Source: Ciona savignyi (lineage: Eukaryota; Chordata; Ascidiacea; Phlebobranchia; Cionidae). From it: a stretch of DNA of 64,000 nt. Where the stretch lies: positions 817,446-881,445 of the forward strand of contig CH003416.1 of the NCBI GenBank assembly GCA_000149265.1. Direction: 5' to 3'. The notes under the pieces are model-generated. The model saw only the letters and a program-made list of their open reading frames with translations, was not told the DNA's origin and made no database searches. Within the stretch, counting starts at the first letter, position 1; the number at the start of each line of letters is the position of its first letter. The translations under genes and the position numbers were made by a program. Below, one piece after another: positions 36,201 to 48,500 of the stretch.

Positions 36201-39200
36201 TATTAAGCCACATTTACTGATCATATATTTTGTCACAGTAATCAACCAATGCCCACCTTTACCCACAAATGTGGTCTACACATCATCTTGTACTGACGGT
36301 AGAAATGCTGGATCTGTTTGTCATTTCCAATGTCCTGCAAATCAAGTAATGTCTGGAACAAGTCATTCCACTTGTGGAAGAGATGGGCAATGGAGTCCAC
36401 GTATTGATACACAATGCTCAGGTATTCAACTATATAAATCTGCATCAACAGGTTGAAGGAAAACGCCTTTCGGTGTTTTACAGGGGGGTCACATCGGGGT
36501 CAACTAGAGCCCGTCAGCCAAAACTTCGTTTTCAAACCAGCAACTAGCTTGTTTTATTAAACACTTAGCAAACATCAACTGAACCTAGTAGAATAAAGCA
36601 TTAAACTAAAACAGCAGAAACGTTTAACTTGTATATTGTGCATACTGCAATTGCTTTAGTAGACTGACTGGAGTCATAAGGTAATCTTACAATTGCATGA
36701 TAACGCTTCTGCGTATCACTCACATGGACAAAACATAAAGTATTCTTGGGTTTTATGTTTAAACCATTCGACTTGCTTAGTCAAGTGTCTTATTAGGCCT
36801 AGGACTTATAGCTTTAACTCAGGAAACTGGTGTTAGAACAATGGCAATGATAAGGTTATATCGCATCAACTTTGGTTACCAGAGCTATTGCAATTTATTG
36901 TGAGTGATTGAGATGTTTGTTCTATTTAACACTAACACTCATTATTTCACCGTGTTCAGCCATATCCGCTAAGTGCATTGCCCAAAGACACAATACGCAA
37001 GCGACCATTTCCAATCTTGCAACCAGTCAACTAAAAGGCAGTGCACTCACCATGCTATTTTTGGCTAACATTAAGTTACGATGCACGTTTATTCTATTGA
37101 AATATTTGTTTTATTTATTTTAAGTGTCTTGCAAGCCTGGTGATGTCGTTACACCATGCTTTGTATCCCCGTGTCTATCTGCACGTTGCCCTGCTTTTCC
37201 CAATGCCGTGTGTCAGGATAACTACTGTGGGGGTTGCAACTTTAAGTTCTTTGTTAATGGAGTGGAAAAGTCAAGAGAAGAATGTATAGTGCAAGGTAAG
37301 TTGTCAAGTAATGTATTTATAATCATGTTGGTTGTTTAAATTCCTTTGTGAAAGACAAACAAACAGCAACCATACTCAGCAATAATAATAGTAAAACCAA
37401 TAGAAATAAGAAATAACAAAGAAACAGCACACTGCAATTTAAGAGCACATATTAATAGTAATCTAGTTAATAATAGGATAGCAAACCTGGTATTTTTATT
37501 TTAATAGTATGTTTATTTGGATAAAAATCCTTTAATTCATTTTGTTCACTTGTCAAGGGGTGTTCTGCTCAGTTGTGCCTAAGGGCAAAACACCTTTTAA
37601 TTGCAATGTGTTCAATCAAATAATGAATACATTGCAACAATTGGCCTCCCTTTACAAATTCCGTTGTTTTTTAACTATTCACTTCTGTGTTACATCTTGT
37701 TTAGATCCAAGCTGCCCAACAAATGTTCGATGCGCAGATGTATGTGGGGCACGCACGTGTTCTAACCATGTTAACGCCGTGTGCAAAATGTGCGGATGCA
37801 ATCCAAGGTTTTACCACTTTCAAACTTTAGCACAAGTTACTTGCACAGGTATTATTTTGGATATAAAGATGAGTTAATGCTTTTACTGTAATTTCACAAG
37901 CAACACTGGTTCTTAATCATATGATTTTTAGTTCAATTTTTTATGAAATCATTTTTATTTAAATTATTTTTTTTTCATTTTTAATCAAATGATTTTTATG
38001 TCTTGTGTAAATAAAATGGCAAAGTTGTTGTTTTTAACTTTTAATCAGACAATAATTAACATGAGTAATCAGAATTAATATTTGTTGTTTGTACTAAAAT
38101 TTGACGACATGTCTAGCTCAACATTTACTACAAGCCGACATTGAATGAGCAATTTGTTGTAAATCTAGAATTTTATTTAATTATTTCTTTTGGTGTGTTG
38201 TTGTATTGGATAGGATATTTATTTTTATTCCCGTGAATGGGAAAACCAAGGGGGTTAACGCACGGGCGATCGTCAGATCACCTCACACCCATCGTCGGGT
38301 TACCGGAGCTATTGCAGTGTGTTGTATATGATAGACACGTTCCTTCAATTTGGTGGAACCCATCCGCTGGGTTCAGGCAATGTCCGTAAAGTGCTTTGCC
38401 CAAGGACACAACCGGCTAGCTAGCGACCAGTTTCGCACCTGCAACCTTTCGATTGAAAGGCGACGCACTTAGCCGTTAGACCAGCGTTTTCCAACCTTTT
38501 TTGGTCGCGGACTATTTCCTTACCAGCGAAAGTGTTTGCGGACTTAAAGTGCACAAGTTTTTAATTAGCGTAAGTCAAATGTGTAGCGTAACTGGACTAT
38601 GTGTATACGATACACTACAGAACACTACAAAACTTTTTTAGGGACTATATGAAAAAGGTTATTCAGCCACTACGGTATTACGGAACAACCAAAGCAAGTG
38701 CTATGAAGAATAAATAAACTTCCATTTAGTTACTTAAAATCTGTTGGTTGCAAACTTGAAATTACCTTGAGTTACAATGTCTCGTTAAAAAAAACATATC
38801 ACTTCTGTTTATAACGATCAAAAACAAATAACAGTTTTGCAAATTGTTATTTAAACCTTCCACGGACTCATTTGAGACCGCGGACTCGGGTTGGGAAACA
38901 CTGCGTTAGACCAACGGGCCGGACAAACCTGGCTTTTAATTTTAAACAGGTTTTTATGAGAATAGAAACTATGGCTTGATTCATAAAATTAAGCTAGGTT
39001 ACTATTATTGTCCACATTTACTGATCATGTATTTTGTCACAGTAATCAACCAATGCCCACCTTTACCCACAAATGTAGTCTACACGTCATCTTGTACTGA
39101 TGGTAGAAATTCTGGATCTGTTTGTCATTTTCAATGCCCTGCAAATCAAGTAATGTCTGGAACAAGTCATTCCACTTGTGGAAGATATGGGCAATGGAGT

Positions 39201-40901
39201 CCACGTATTGATACCCAATGCTCAGGTATTCAACAATATAAATCTGTATCAACATCAACACCTTACAATGTTTTATAGGTGGTCACATTGGTGATCCATC
39301 TAATTTATTTACATCTGTTTATGTTTAATTGTAATTACTTCCAGTTATCACAGTTGGTTTAAGTGCCAGCTGTAGCCCGTCAGCCAAAACATTGTTTTCT
39401 AAGCAGCCTCTAGCCAGTTTTTTTTTTAACTTATTAAACTTATTTAACTCGTGTATTGTGCACACTGCAAGAGCTTTGGAAGACTGATTGGAAGCACAAG
39501 GTAATCTTACGATTGCATGACTCACAGGCACAAAGCATAAACTGTCCTTGGGTTTTATGTTTAAACCATTCGACTTGCTTAATCAAGTGCCTCATTATGC
39601 CTGGGAGCTGGGACTTATAACTTTAACTCAGGAAACGCCTATAGATTATGGATAATTTAATACTATGCCTTAACCATGTAACCATACACTCTGTAATAAT
39701 ATCTTCAGCATGCATTTCAAAAATTTGAAGTTTAAATCTTTTGAAGCAGTTTCCCCACCCGCAAGGTTATGTGTGACAACATTATTTTTTAACCAGTGCT
39801 TCAAAATTATTTGTTATTGCATTTTTTTCTTTAAGTGTTTAAATGCAATCGTTTTTCAGTGCAATGTTCCCCCCTTCAACCCCAAGCCTCGTGTTCTGAA
39901 ATTCCATGCGAACGTGCGCGCTGCCCCGCATTTCCTGATGCAGTGTGTCAAAATAACTACTGCGGCGGTTGCAACTTTAAGTTCTTTGTAAATGGAGTTG
40001 AAAAAACTCGTTACCAGTGCTTACCAAATGGTATGTTATAAATAGTTGTCGCAGATTCCTTTAACATAATTTGTGTGTGTTTAATTTATGATTTTCAAGC
40101 GGTTGCCAGTTAGTCAGCTATGTTCTTCGCACGTTGCTTATACCTGGATTATTTGGTCAATTACCCCACATGAAAGTAATCTGACGATTTCACGTGTTAT
40201 TATGTTGCCCTTCCTTTATTTGATCACGATCACCTACACTTATCCAACTTTTCACTAATCGTTTTTAAATGACCTAGTTCCGAACACATGTTTAGCAAAG
40301 CTATTACTTAGTGTTAAGTATACAGTGAACGCGTTGCTAATTTTTTGGTTAGCCCATTAACCCTCTTTGTTTAGGCAACGACCATTAAGTGTCTTTCCTA
40401 AGGAGACATAGACTACTTAACAGCACGTTTCCATCTAACCTCCATTTGGCCGATTGCAGAACAGGTACAAGTATTCGTTTGACCAAAAAGCTTGAGTTAG
40501 TTCGTCTCCCCTTTCATCCAATGGGTTGGGGTTTCGGAACTGGTCCATAGCTATATGACTATACCTTAGGAATGACTCTATCACAACACACAAAACTAGC
40601 TCTAGTAACCCGGTGGGCCCACGATAATCTGACGATTGTCATTCACGAGTATAAAGCATGAATATCCTATGCTGTCCAATTCCAATACGCCACACCTTCT
40701 ACCACACAATCGCCTATCCCATCTATCTTATATTTAGACTGCCCGGCCCCCGCACCGACGCCCACTGATCCTTATTTCGAAGATATATGTTTGGATCTAT
40801 GTATGGTGCTGTGTCCGAATCACCGTGATGCTTTGTGCAGACCATGCGGTTGCACACGTCGAATGTACGATTACACCACCCTGCAACTGCTGAACTGTTG
40901 A
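30214..40901 (+). CDS. Secreted modular protein: 6 CCP/sushi domains plus 4 pairs of Cys-rich domains, 15 exons
   Basis: Exons: 30214-30274, 31194-31394, 32285-32482, 32728-32910, 33026-33193, 34202-34357, 34564-34746, 35232-35402, 35813-35956, 36239-36421, 37125-37295, 37705-37848, 39043-39225, 39860-40030, 40738-40901; 826 aa. Exon 1 is a signal peptide (MLLKVALLISLATFSAPLSI). Exons 2-3 are CCP domains (four Cys and a Trp). Then four triplets follow: CCP (exons 4, 7, 10, 13), domain A (5, 8, 11, 14; ARCPAFPNAVCQDNYCGGCN) and domain B (6, 9, 12, 15; CSNHVNAVCKMCGCSPRFY). A and B share AVCxxxCGC-like spacing and look related to each other. Every exon boundary is phase 1. There is no membrane segment or GPI tail, so it should be extracellular. 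AATAAA is at about 41044. CCP domains suggest complement-like or matrix binding; the ascidian variable CCP protein vCRL1 is a loose comparison only. The exact function is unknown. Confidence 0.88.
31001..31155 (+). repeat. SINE copy B (internally shortened)
   Basis: The head CTTAGCTTGGTTGATTAGTG is followed after a short stretch by the family tail (CATGTGGTAACGCCACTTCC, TTTACGGGGATAAAACATTG, ATATCCTATTC). Middle body is missing. It lies in intron 1 of the sushi gene. Confidence 0.65.
33341..34165. mobile_element. hAT-like element with TAGGGCTGCAACGAT termini
   Basis: It begins TAGGGCTGCAACGATA and ends ATATCGTTGCAGCCCA: inverted repeats of the common TAGGGCTGCAACGAT hAT type. The flanks AGTGGTAA and AGTAATAA agree at 6 of 8 positions, a possible decayed TSD. 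The element holds a SINE tail fragment (about 33740-33845). No ORF of note. It sits in intron 5 of the sushi gene. Confidence 0.6.
33740..33845 (+). repeat. SINE tail fragment (copy C)
   Basis: GAGGTAATCTTATGATTGCC, then GTGTGGTAACGCCACTTTG, then GAGGAGATAAACAATAACTA and TATCCTTTCCTGTCC, the 3' body of the SINE family without its tRNA-like head. Inside the hAT-like element 33341-34165. Confidence 0.5.
34896..35165 (-). repeat. SINE copy D
   Basis: Antisense copy with ATAGGATATTAATATTTATC, then TCGGTTACCAGATCCATTGC, GTACATTGCCCAAAGACACA and the head end (CGACTGAGAGGCAGCGCACT). It is in intron 7 of the sushi gene, directly before a domain A exon, and is paralogous to copy E through module duplication. 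Confidence 0.6.
35220..37935 (+). repeat. Recent tandem duplication of the [A]-[B] exon block including introns
   Basis: 35220-36040 and 37112-37932 are almost identical across exon A, the ~410-base intron, exon B and the start of the next intron. Intron stretches such as CAAGGGGTGTTCTGCTCAGT match at near-exon level. Other triplets show similarity mainly in exons. The duplication is therefore the youngest step in the growth of the gene, or the two blocks have undergone gene conversion. Confidence 0.8.
36838..37055 (-). repeat. SINE copy E
   Basis: Antisense copy with TTTGGTTACCAGAGCTATTG, TAAGTGCATTGCCCAAAGAC and AGGCAGTGCACTCACCATGC. It holds the same relative place in intron 10 as copy D in intron 7, so the pair was probably copied with the module. 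Confidence 0.6.
38205..38930 (-). repeat. SINE copy F, interrupted by a hAT MITE
   Basis: Antisense copy: CCGTGAATGGGAAAACCAAG, then GTCGGGTTACCGGAGCTATT, then CCGTAAAGTGCTTTGCCCAA, then the head. Read on the - strand the head is CCCGTTGGTCTAACGGCTAA, then AAGGTTGCAGGTGCGAAACT. The head is split at 38481/38904 by the MITE. The corresponding place in the sister intron (about 36115) lacks the SINE. Confidence 0.75.
38482..38903. mobile_element. hAT-like MITE (CAGYGTTTYCCAACC termini) with perfect 8-bp TSD
   Basis: 422 bp. It starts CAGCGTTTTCCAACC and ends GGTTGGGAAACACTG, good inverted repeats. CGTTAGAC is duplicated at 38474-38481 and 38904-38911. It has no transposase. Inserted into the tRNA-like head of SINE copy F within intron 12 of the sushi gene. 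Confidence 0.9.
40330..40685. repeat. Old SINE fragments
   Basis: 40330-40460 resembles an antisense body (CATTAACCCTCTTTGTTTAG, GACCATTAAGTGTCTTTCC). 40495-40685 resembles a sense copy (TTGAGTTAGTTCG, GTTTCGGAACTGGTC, AGTAACCCGGTG, ACGATTGTC, AATATCCTATGCTGTCC). Both are degraded; they lie in the last intron of the sushi gene. Confidence 0.4.
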
Positions 40902-43900
40902 TTTGGTCGCTCCAATACAAATTTATGCTGATGCTTGTATTATATTATGACATAATGGTGACATAACGGCTAGCTTGTGTAAAACTGCTTAAATGTTGGG
41001 ACCAATATATCTAAAACTATGTTGCAATGAAAATGCGTTGTTTTAATAAAGACGTAATATCATTGCAGCTAATAACCAGTTTTCTTATCTCAAACTTTTA
41101 AAGTCGATTTGATCCTACGAATACAGCATACCAAAACAGGAATAGTGACAAGCTCATCACTAATTCGATAGTTAGCCCGATATTGTAAGCAGACATAGAA
41201 TAAGCATGCTTGGTGCTCCTGGCTAAAGTACGGTTTGTCATCAACCAACTCCAATGCTACGATACATTAAAAATAATTGTCTTGCTAAACGTACCTGCTG
41301 TCAAGGCAGAATTTTGCACAAGGTAGGGAACCTCAGTCAGGTAAGTTAAGGTATTCGAGTGTGTTCTATACCAAGAAAACATTGTTCTAGTTTTTATTCA
41401 CCCCATTATTCCTTGTCACCTATATTAAAGAATACATTTCCGTCGCCAAAACCGATTGGTAATTGCTCTAATGATTTTTCGAAATCAAGCATATAACCTA
41501 AAATAACATTTTCAGTTCGTACTCAAATATAATCTAAAAGTAATTTAGTCATAACTGCATTCTAATTTGTATGCAGCGCCGTGTCACCATAAACAATAAT
41601 ACATTGGTAGGCGGTTGCTTTAAGGCGATTCTTTCGATATTTTATCGATTTAATCGCTTAGCTGTTAAACGAATCGAACTGTACTTATGACGAAGATGCA
41701 CTGCAAAATATAATTTCGCACTAATTTCCATTGTACATGCTCCTTACAACGACATGGTGCAGGAGAAAGGAGGAAGATAAGAGTGTAGTTTGGGATTAAG
41801 TTTTAAAAAAGCTCGAAGCATGTTGTCGTGTCAACACACGTAGTACGACATAATGTATTCGAAAATAACATCACGTAACCCAGCTGCATGATCCATGTCG
41901 CCCGGCATTGTAATTAATCAAGCATAGAAAGTCAGTGAGCCGTGGCGAGCTCCCAGACGCTTCGAACTTCATCGACGAATCCTCTGAACGCCATGTGAGC
42001 GGAAATAGGAGACAGAATGAAGCAAATTCCAGTAAGTCTCCGCTTGACGCAAACAGAAATATGTTAACTAGAAAGTACGTCGTTTTATCTGTATAACTTT
42101 TAAGTTTAGATCGAAAACTATTATTAAGTCACATGAGGGAATATCTAATTTGAAATTTGAGCTCATCAGTTTATTTTTATTTTCTTGACAGAATTTTGAA
42201 AGTTTTAGCACAATTCCGGAACTTTAAATAAGGTATATAATGAGGTTTGTTGACAAACAAGCTTCCGCGTCAGTTTAATCTATGATATGGTAAAAAAATT
42301 ACTTTCCGATTTTTTATCCGTTGTCGTAAATCATAGATCTTTAGAGTGTGTGTGACGTTGTAATCCTTGTCAAAGGGTCCACTTATGTTCGTGCGTGTTT
42401 GGGTGCCGGGGTCGCGCTTCATTTCCCCCTCCCCCTCCAAGAGGGGCATTTGTGACCGGCTAGCTGTCACGACGTTTGTTACATTGATTAAGCTGTAGTA
42501 GCTGTTCCGTGGACCGGGCGAAAGCGTGCTTTCCGGTTTTTTGTTTCTGCGTCCTGTATGTCCCTCGTCATGCTTTGTAATACTTTTTCAGCGTATGTTT
42601 TGCCGGTGAAACTTTCTAACATAACAAGCGAAATAGGACGCTACAATTTAACAAATTTTATGGGCAACATTACACTGTCCAATGAGAGGTGTCGAAGTAA
42701 GCAATCAATTCAACCAGATTTAAATAAGATTGTGCAAAGATATTAAACTATATCTCAAAATTTCCCATAATAAACACGGATATTTTGCGTTTCCTGCTAA
42801 TACTTGGTCATAGCAAGTGAATGTTTATTTATAACCTATTACCTTACACGTGGATAATAACCTACAGATCAATACCGATTGAAGTAATATTTTGTTTAAA
42901 AATGTCACAAAAATTATGACGTCAAGATGTAAACTACATTACTGGTTAGTACTCACGGGAAACTACCACAATCACGTAACATGTGATGTTTTTACTTCTA
43001 AAGTTCTTTTTTGGCCTGTTTTTTTTGCGGTTTTCTTTTTTTAAATGACTTCCAACTATGTATATGTGTATAAGGTTGTTATTAACTGTGTGTATTTATG
43101 GTCTAATGGAGTGTGTACGGGGCGGCAATAGTGTTCCGCCAACGGAACATGATTCAATTAAATTCTCTACAAAATCAAACACCGATTCGATACTTCTTTT
43201 CGCTAGAATGCGCGTGAAACCCGCCTCTAATAAACCCTGGGCCAATCCCCATACACCCTGTGTCACGCAACATTCGTCACATCATTGGTTCCCTAGAAAT
43301 ACGTGATTGACGAATGCGAATTTAATTTTGTACCACGTAGCATAGTTTTCCAGCCGTTAGATGATCCAAGAAAATGTTGAGGTTAAACGTAATACTTACT
43401 TTCCGAAATAACTTGCAGTTCATATCTTTTTAGTCATTTTTTTAATTTGTTAGGACGAAATAAATTTACATTTGCATTGGTGAAGTTAGATTCAGCCTTG
43501 AAATAAACAAACGCTAACGAGACATCCTAGCTTAAATCGTTTTTTAAATGGTAGTATACATTTTAACTATCTACAACAATTAAAAGTCCAATATTGTGAC
43601 TTTTATAAATAAAGTATTTAGCTCGTTAAAAATTATTCATTTCCAATTTATTGTTTCATGAAAAAAGTTGCAGTTTTAGCTACATGCAATACAACGTGAA
43701 CCATTTTCGAAGTATTTTTACAAGACTTGGAAGAAAAACTAGGTGTGTTTCAAGAAACAAGAAATATTGCAATATTAACACGATTGTCTGGTTTTGTTAC
43801 ATCGTTGCGAATAACATTTACTTCTATTGGTTCGTTCCGTATTACGAACTTGAAAAGCTTCGCATTTGCGCCCCAATGGCAGTATAAACATTATGGGAAT

Positions 43901-45524
43901 GGCCCGGTATTGTAGAGGCAACGCTTCCTCTTATTTTGATAGGGTCTTGCTTTTTCGCAGCGTCGAAACATCCATAGACAGGTGGACCCGTCGCTTTGTG
44001 CTTTTCGAACTTCAGTTATTCGCAGCTATGGAGACAGGGCGTTAGAACAACGTACCTACAATGAAGGGACGCAGGGTTATCCGAAATTTTGTTTTGTTTG
44101 AATAATACTGAACTATGGCGCAGTTCTAATTATGTTTCCTATGCCCCAGACGCAACATAAAAGAAGTTCGGAAAGTATATCAATCATTGTTCGTTCGATT
44201 CAAAGCTAGATGCGAACTAAAGAGGTGGAACAAAATTTGTAAGATATAATAGCGGCCCATTAATAATTATTTAACAAGTTTTATATAGTAGTGTAATATA
44301 CTGCAATTTGGAATCCTAAGTATAAAGTAGTAAAAGCTAAGTCTGGAAATGTTATAATAAAGCGGAAAAGGTCACGAATGCACTGAGCATTGCTTAACAC
44401 AACCACTAATAGACAGTTACAGCCAAGGAACGTCGATTCGTTAAAGTGTGCGTGGCACAATATGGCGAATATTATAATACGGGTGTCAGACAAAAAACGT
44501 AAACAACTTAGCCGTGGAATACGCCAGTTCGTTCTGTAGGTACTTGGAAAGTTTGGGAAGGGGATATTACGTATTTAATGTACTGGTATAAAGATAAATA
44601 TAGGTTAAACGCAGGATGGTAAGAACTCGCAATGTTATAATTGAAATAAAGAAAAATGTAGTTAGTGGCATTAAAATAGTTTGGTCATGATATCTTAGGG
44701 CACGTGCAAAGTGGAAAGACTAAAACGGTTAATATTTTATAATAAAATAAATAGTATTGGTACACTGGTGTAATTGTTTTCTGAAAATTCGTTTATTTTA
44801 CATGTCAAGTGCGTGTCGGAGGGTTATTTCATGCCGGTCTAGCATTGCGCTGTCATGGAGTTGCTCTCTCATTGGCGCTATGGCTTAGCTTCATTTGTGC
44901 TCGACCTATTAACAATATGTACGCTGTATGGTCGTGTGATATTAGTTAACGCCCAAATACCAAAATATGTGCTAAAAACGGTCTTAATCAGTAGCCCATA
45001 ACGGGTTCGAAACTTAGCTCGGTGAATATAAAAAAATGTAAAAGAATCTGTACACTGCGATACGATTTCTAACATTGTAAGTTAGGTTTCAATTCCCTAT
45101 GCTAGTATTTGCAACTAGAAGGTGCGAAAACCATCGAATTAGTGCGAGATTTCAGTATACGAACATCAAGTACTTATGTATAGCATTTACACTTGCATTA
45201 AGCATAGTCACCTTCAATTGTTGGTCTGAGCAAACGACTAATTGTACTAAAAACTGTATTCAGGTCTAATTAGATATAAGCTACCAGTAGTATACTTTTG
45301 TTCACAAAGCATTTAGTAGTTCATTTTTTTATATCAATTTATTACCAAGAAACTGTAAAGCGCCGAATAAAACGAGTACTCTTGCGACTATATACATAAT
45401 AACGTCTGTATATATAGCACAATGTCGCACAGTGAAAGTAATTGTCGACTTAACACATTAAACAAGGTTGTTGAGCCACACAAAATGTTTAAGAAAAAAA
45501 TAATTACAGATCGAAACTATTTAT
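40902..45524. other. Intergenic, 4.6 kb without a supportable gene
   Basis: It starts with the 3' UTR and AATAAA (about 41044) of the sushi gene. A sequon-rich ORF at 42558-42746 and a signal-like ORF at 43058-43306 were considered and not accepted. No terminal-repeat element was recognised. Confidence 0.55.
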
Positions 45525-48500
45525 TTAAAACTGTAGTTCTTTGAATTTGGCGACAATGAGTGCTCCTAGACTGCTATCCGGCTCCCTGCTTGCTTGCTCT
45601 TTTAATTTCTTTATTCGTTCCTCAAAAGATTCTTGATCCTTGTCGGATGGCGCGGTGATTGCTCCAAGGTCAAGTAGGAAGACCAGGTCGTGTCTTCTGA
45701 TCCGAATAAATGCAGCTTTCAAGTCGCCGGTGATCTTCTCAGGGACTGTCCTGTCGCGCCATCTGACCAGCATCATGTGCGCTTGAGCGTAAAGATTCTG
45801 AGAGCTGCTGGCTGATGCAATTATCTGTGAAGCCTGTAACAACAAAGACAATAAATATTGATGGTTTTATGTAGATTGGTTCTACTAGTACTATTGAAAA
45901 TTAGGTTTGATAACATATTTTTTTAAATTAGGTTTGATAAAAAATTTTCATAAACCACCTGAAAGGGGATAATAATTCACGTATTTGCCATATCTAAATA
46001 TTTAATATAAGTATATCATAAAATAAACCTACGTTTACGCGAGTTGATCTTATAAATAACGTGTCAAAGTTTCTGCACTGTCAAAATATTATAAGAGCGT
46101 TCATTTGCATCAAACAAGCAATACTAGAGCGGTAAAATGTATATATTTACAATAAGGTTGACAAGAAATAGAGACGGTACCTCATCAGGTAAGAAACCAA
46201 GTGCGTAGGCTAGGCGTTTCCATTCCTCTTTGGCGAGAATCTGCCGCGCCAAAAAACTGACTTTCGAATCTGTCAACGTCATTCTGCTGGCCTCGTAAGG
46301 TGGCGCTATAACGTCGCTGTTTTCCGAGATTAGCTTTAGCAGTTCAGGAAGAAGTGTCGGATCTTTTTGGTGTGTTTTTGCAGGGGAGGCTGTGGTGGGT
46401 ATTATAAGTTGAACAGCATCATCGTAAAAAGTTAGTACATTGATCAGTGTTTTTGTGATTATTCGATATATACTTGACAAGCAGACATATAATGTATTAT
46501 TTTATTGCTGCTAAATCAAAAATCCATTAATCAATTTTAATAAGATATTGTGATATGTAATTTAGCTTTAACGTCATCCTTTTTTGGTTTATAGAAACTT
46601 GACAATTATAACCATACCAGTCTCTGAAAATGACAAACTAACAACCATGACGCGTCTAAAAAATTTCCGTCTGCCGATGCAAAGCAACAGACAATGTCTC
46701 ACTTGTAACATTTACCTTTTATAGCCAACTCAAGGCCAACCTTCAGTGATAAGTCATGTCGCCGTATCCGTTGAAGGGCATCACAGAGCCGAGGAAGAAT
46801 TTCATCATGGGAAGTCAGCCCTCGCCATGTTTTCAGCATGAGTGTGCATTGACTGTATGTGTTCTGCGCAGAGCTGGCTCGGCCAGTGAAATGGGCGATT
46901 CCCTATAAAAAAAATTGGCATTTTGAAAATCACCTTTACCTGAGTACGTTCGTGTAATCCCATGTCCACTCAAATATATATATAGTAGTATTCACGGCGA
47001 TGATATCTTTTCATGAATTCAATCTTTTAACTTACAATTAAGATTATATTTTTAACATCTTGGTAATTTGAAAAGAGTAGAATACACTAAAATAGGTTTT
47101 ATAGCTCGGAAAGGAAAAACACAGCCGTCGTCACCGAAACACTGCTGTGTATTAATATTTTATTAACTTTCCCTAAATACCTTCTCGAGGGGCAATTGAT
47201 CAGGATAGAGGCCAAAAGTGGGGAAAGATAGGTCGTGTTAAGCAACCTCCTGACCTAGCACCGAAATTTATACAAACTTCGAGGCCGGGACAATTACATG
47301 AGTTTGTTTATAATGGGGTTTTACAAATTAATAAACAATCAACCATTGACATCGAATGATACAAACTATACATGATAGGATATTCATGACCTTACCGAGT
47401 AAATGGGAAAACACGCGGAATTATCAGGCACAATTTTATGGTTATCTACACTGTCCGGTTATTGGAACTAGTGCACTGTGTTGTATATGATCGGGCCGTA
47501 CCTTCAATTTTAGTAGACTCAATAATCCATTGCGGGTACAGGCGATGTCCGATACGTTTTTTGACCAATTAGCAACCGATTAGCACGCGACCAGTGTCGA
47601 TATCACAACCCTAAGAGTGAAACATGACGACTAACCAATCAAGCTATTCGCCTGGACTCCACTAACTTATAGATCTATATACACACCAATATAATATATA
47701 GTGAATGATACCTGAGGTAAAAAGCCCAGAGCATAAGCTAATTTTAGCCACTCATCGGAACTTAGAGCTCTTGACAGGTTACTGATTGTTCGGTTGGAGA
47801 AGACAATTTCACGTTGTCGATCCGCATTCTTCTTCTTCTTCGTTGCTTTCTTCTTTTTTGTCTTCGATTCGCCGACTTCCGAGCTTCCGCCGTTCTCAAT
47901 TTGTTCTTCAATGTCCTCAGCCTCTGGTTGTTTGTTATCATCAGCTGCGTGGAGGAATATGTAAGGGTGACATCACTATATGATTACTAAGACACATGTG
48001 CTTATTGATGTTTTATTCAAAAAAAAATATTTAGTTTATAAGGACGTAAAAAGAAACATAAGGGTCCTTTAACAAGTCTATTACAGTGGAAAATGTGAAT
48101 TCGCCAGCGCAATGGCTTGCACTATGTATCAATTTTAAAATCCCGGCCATAGCAACATTCAAAGAATAAAATAAAATGGTGTATTAAGTATATGGATTTT
48201 TGCACAATTGGAATTAACCTCAATTACCTTAGATCGAATAGTTACCGCCTTGACAATTACCCCATTTACCAAATCCACACTAGGACAGTTGCGAGTTGTT
48301 GGTTATTTAACCACTAAGAAAAATACAGTGCATGAATTGTATTTATTGTAATTAATATCTACAAATAATGTATCTACCAAGTTCGGCAATTCGTTTAGCA
48401 GTTGCCAATTCTTCTTTCTTTGCTGCTTCTTCGGCTTTATTTTTCTTGTTCTTGTTAGATTTACTTTTAGAAGAGCCCATTTCGCCCTGAATGCAATATA

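Noticed and set aside
42558-42746. ORF starting MSLVMLCNTFSAY with three sequons and a possible donor after CRS-like codons
   Set aside because: No partner exon in phase could be found, no family resemblance, and the nearby ATGAAGCAAATTCCA|GTAAGT mini-exon does not join it in frame.
43058-43306. ORF with a signal-peptide-like start (MYMCIRLLLTVCIYGLM)
   Set aside because: The rest is low-complexity hydrophilic sequence without cysteines in pattern, cleavage motif or splice context; likely chance.
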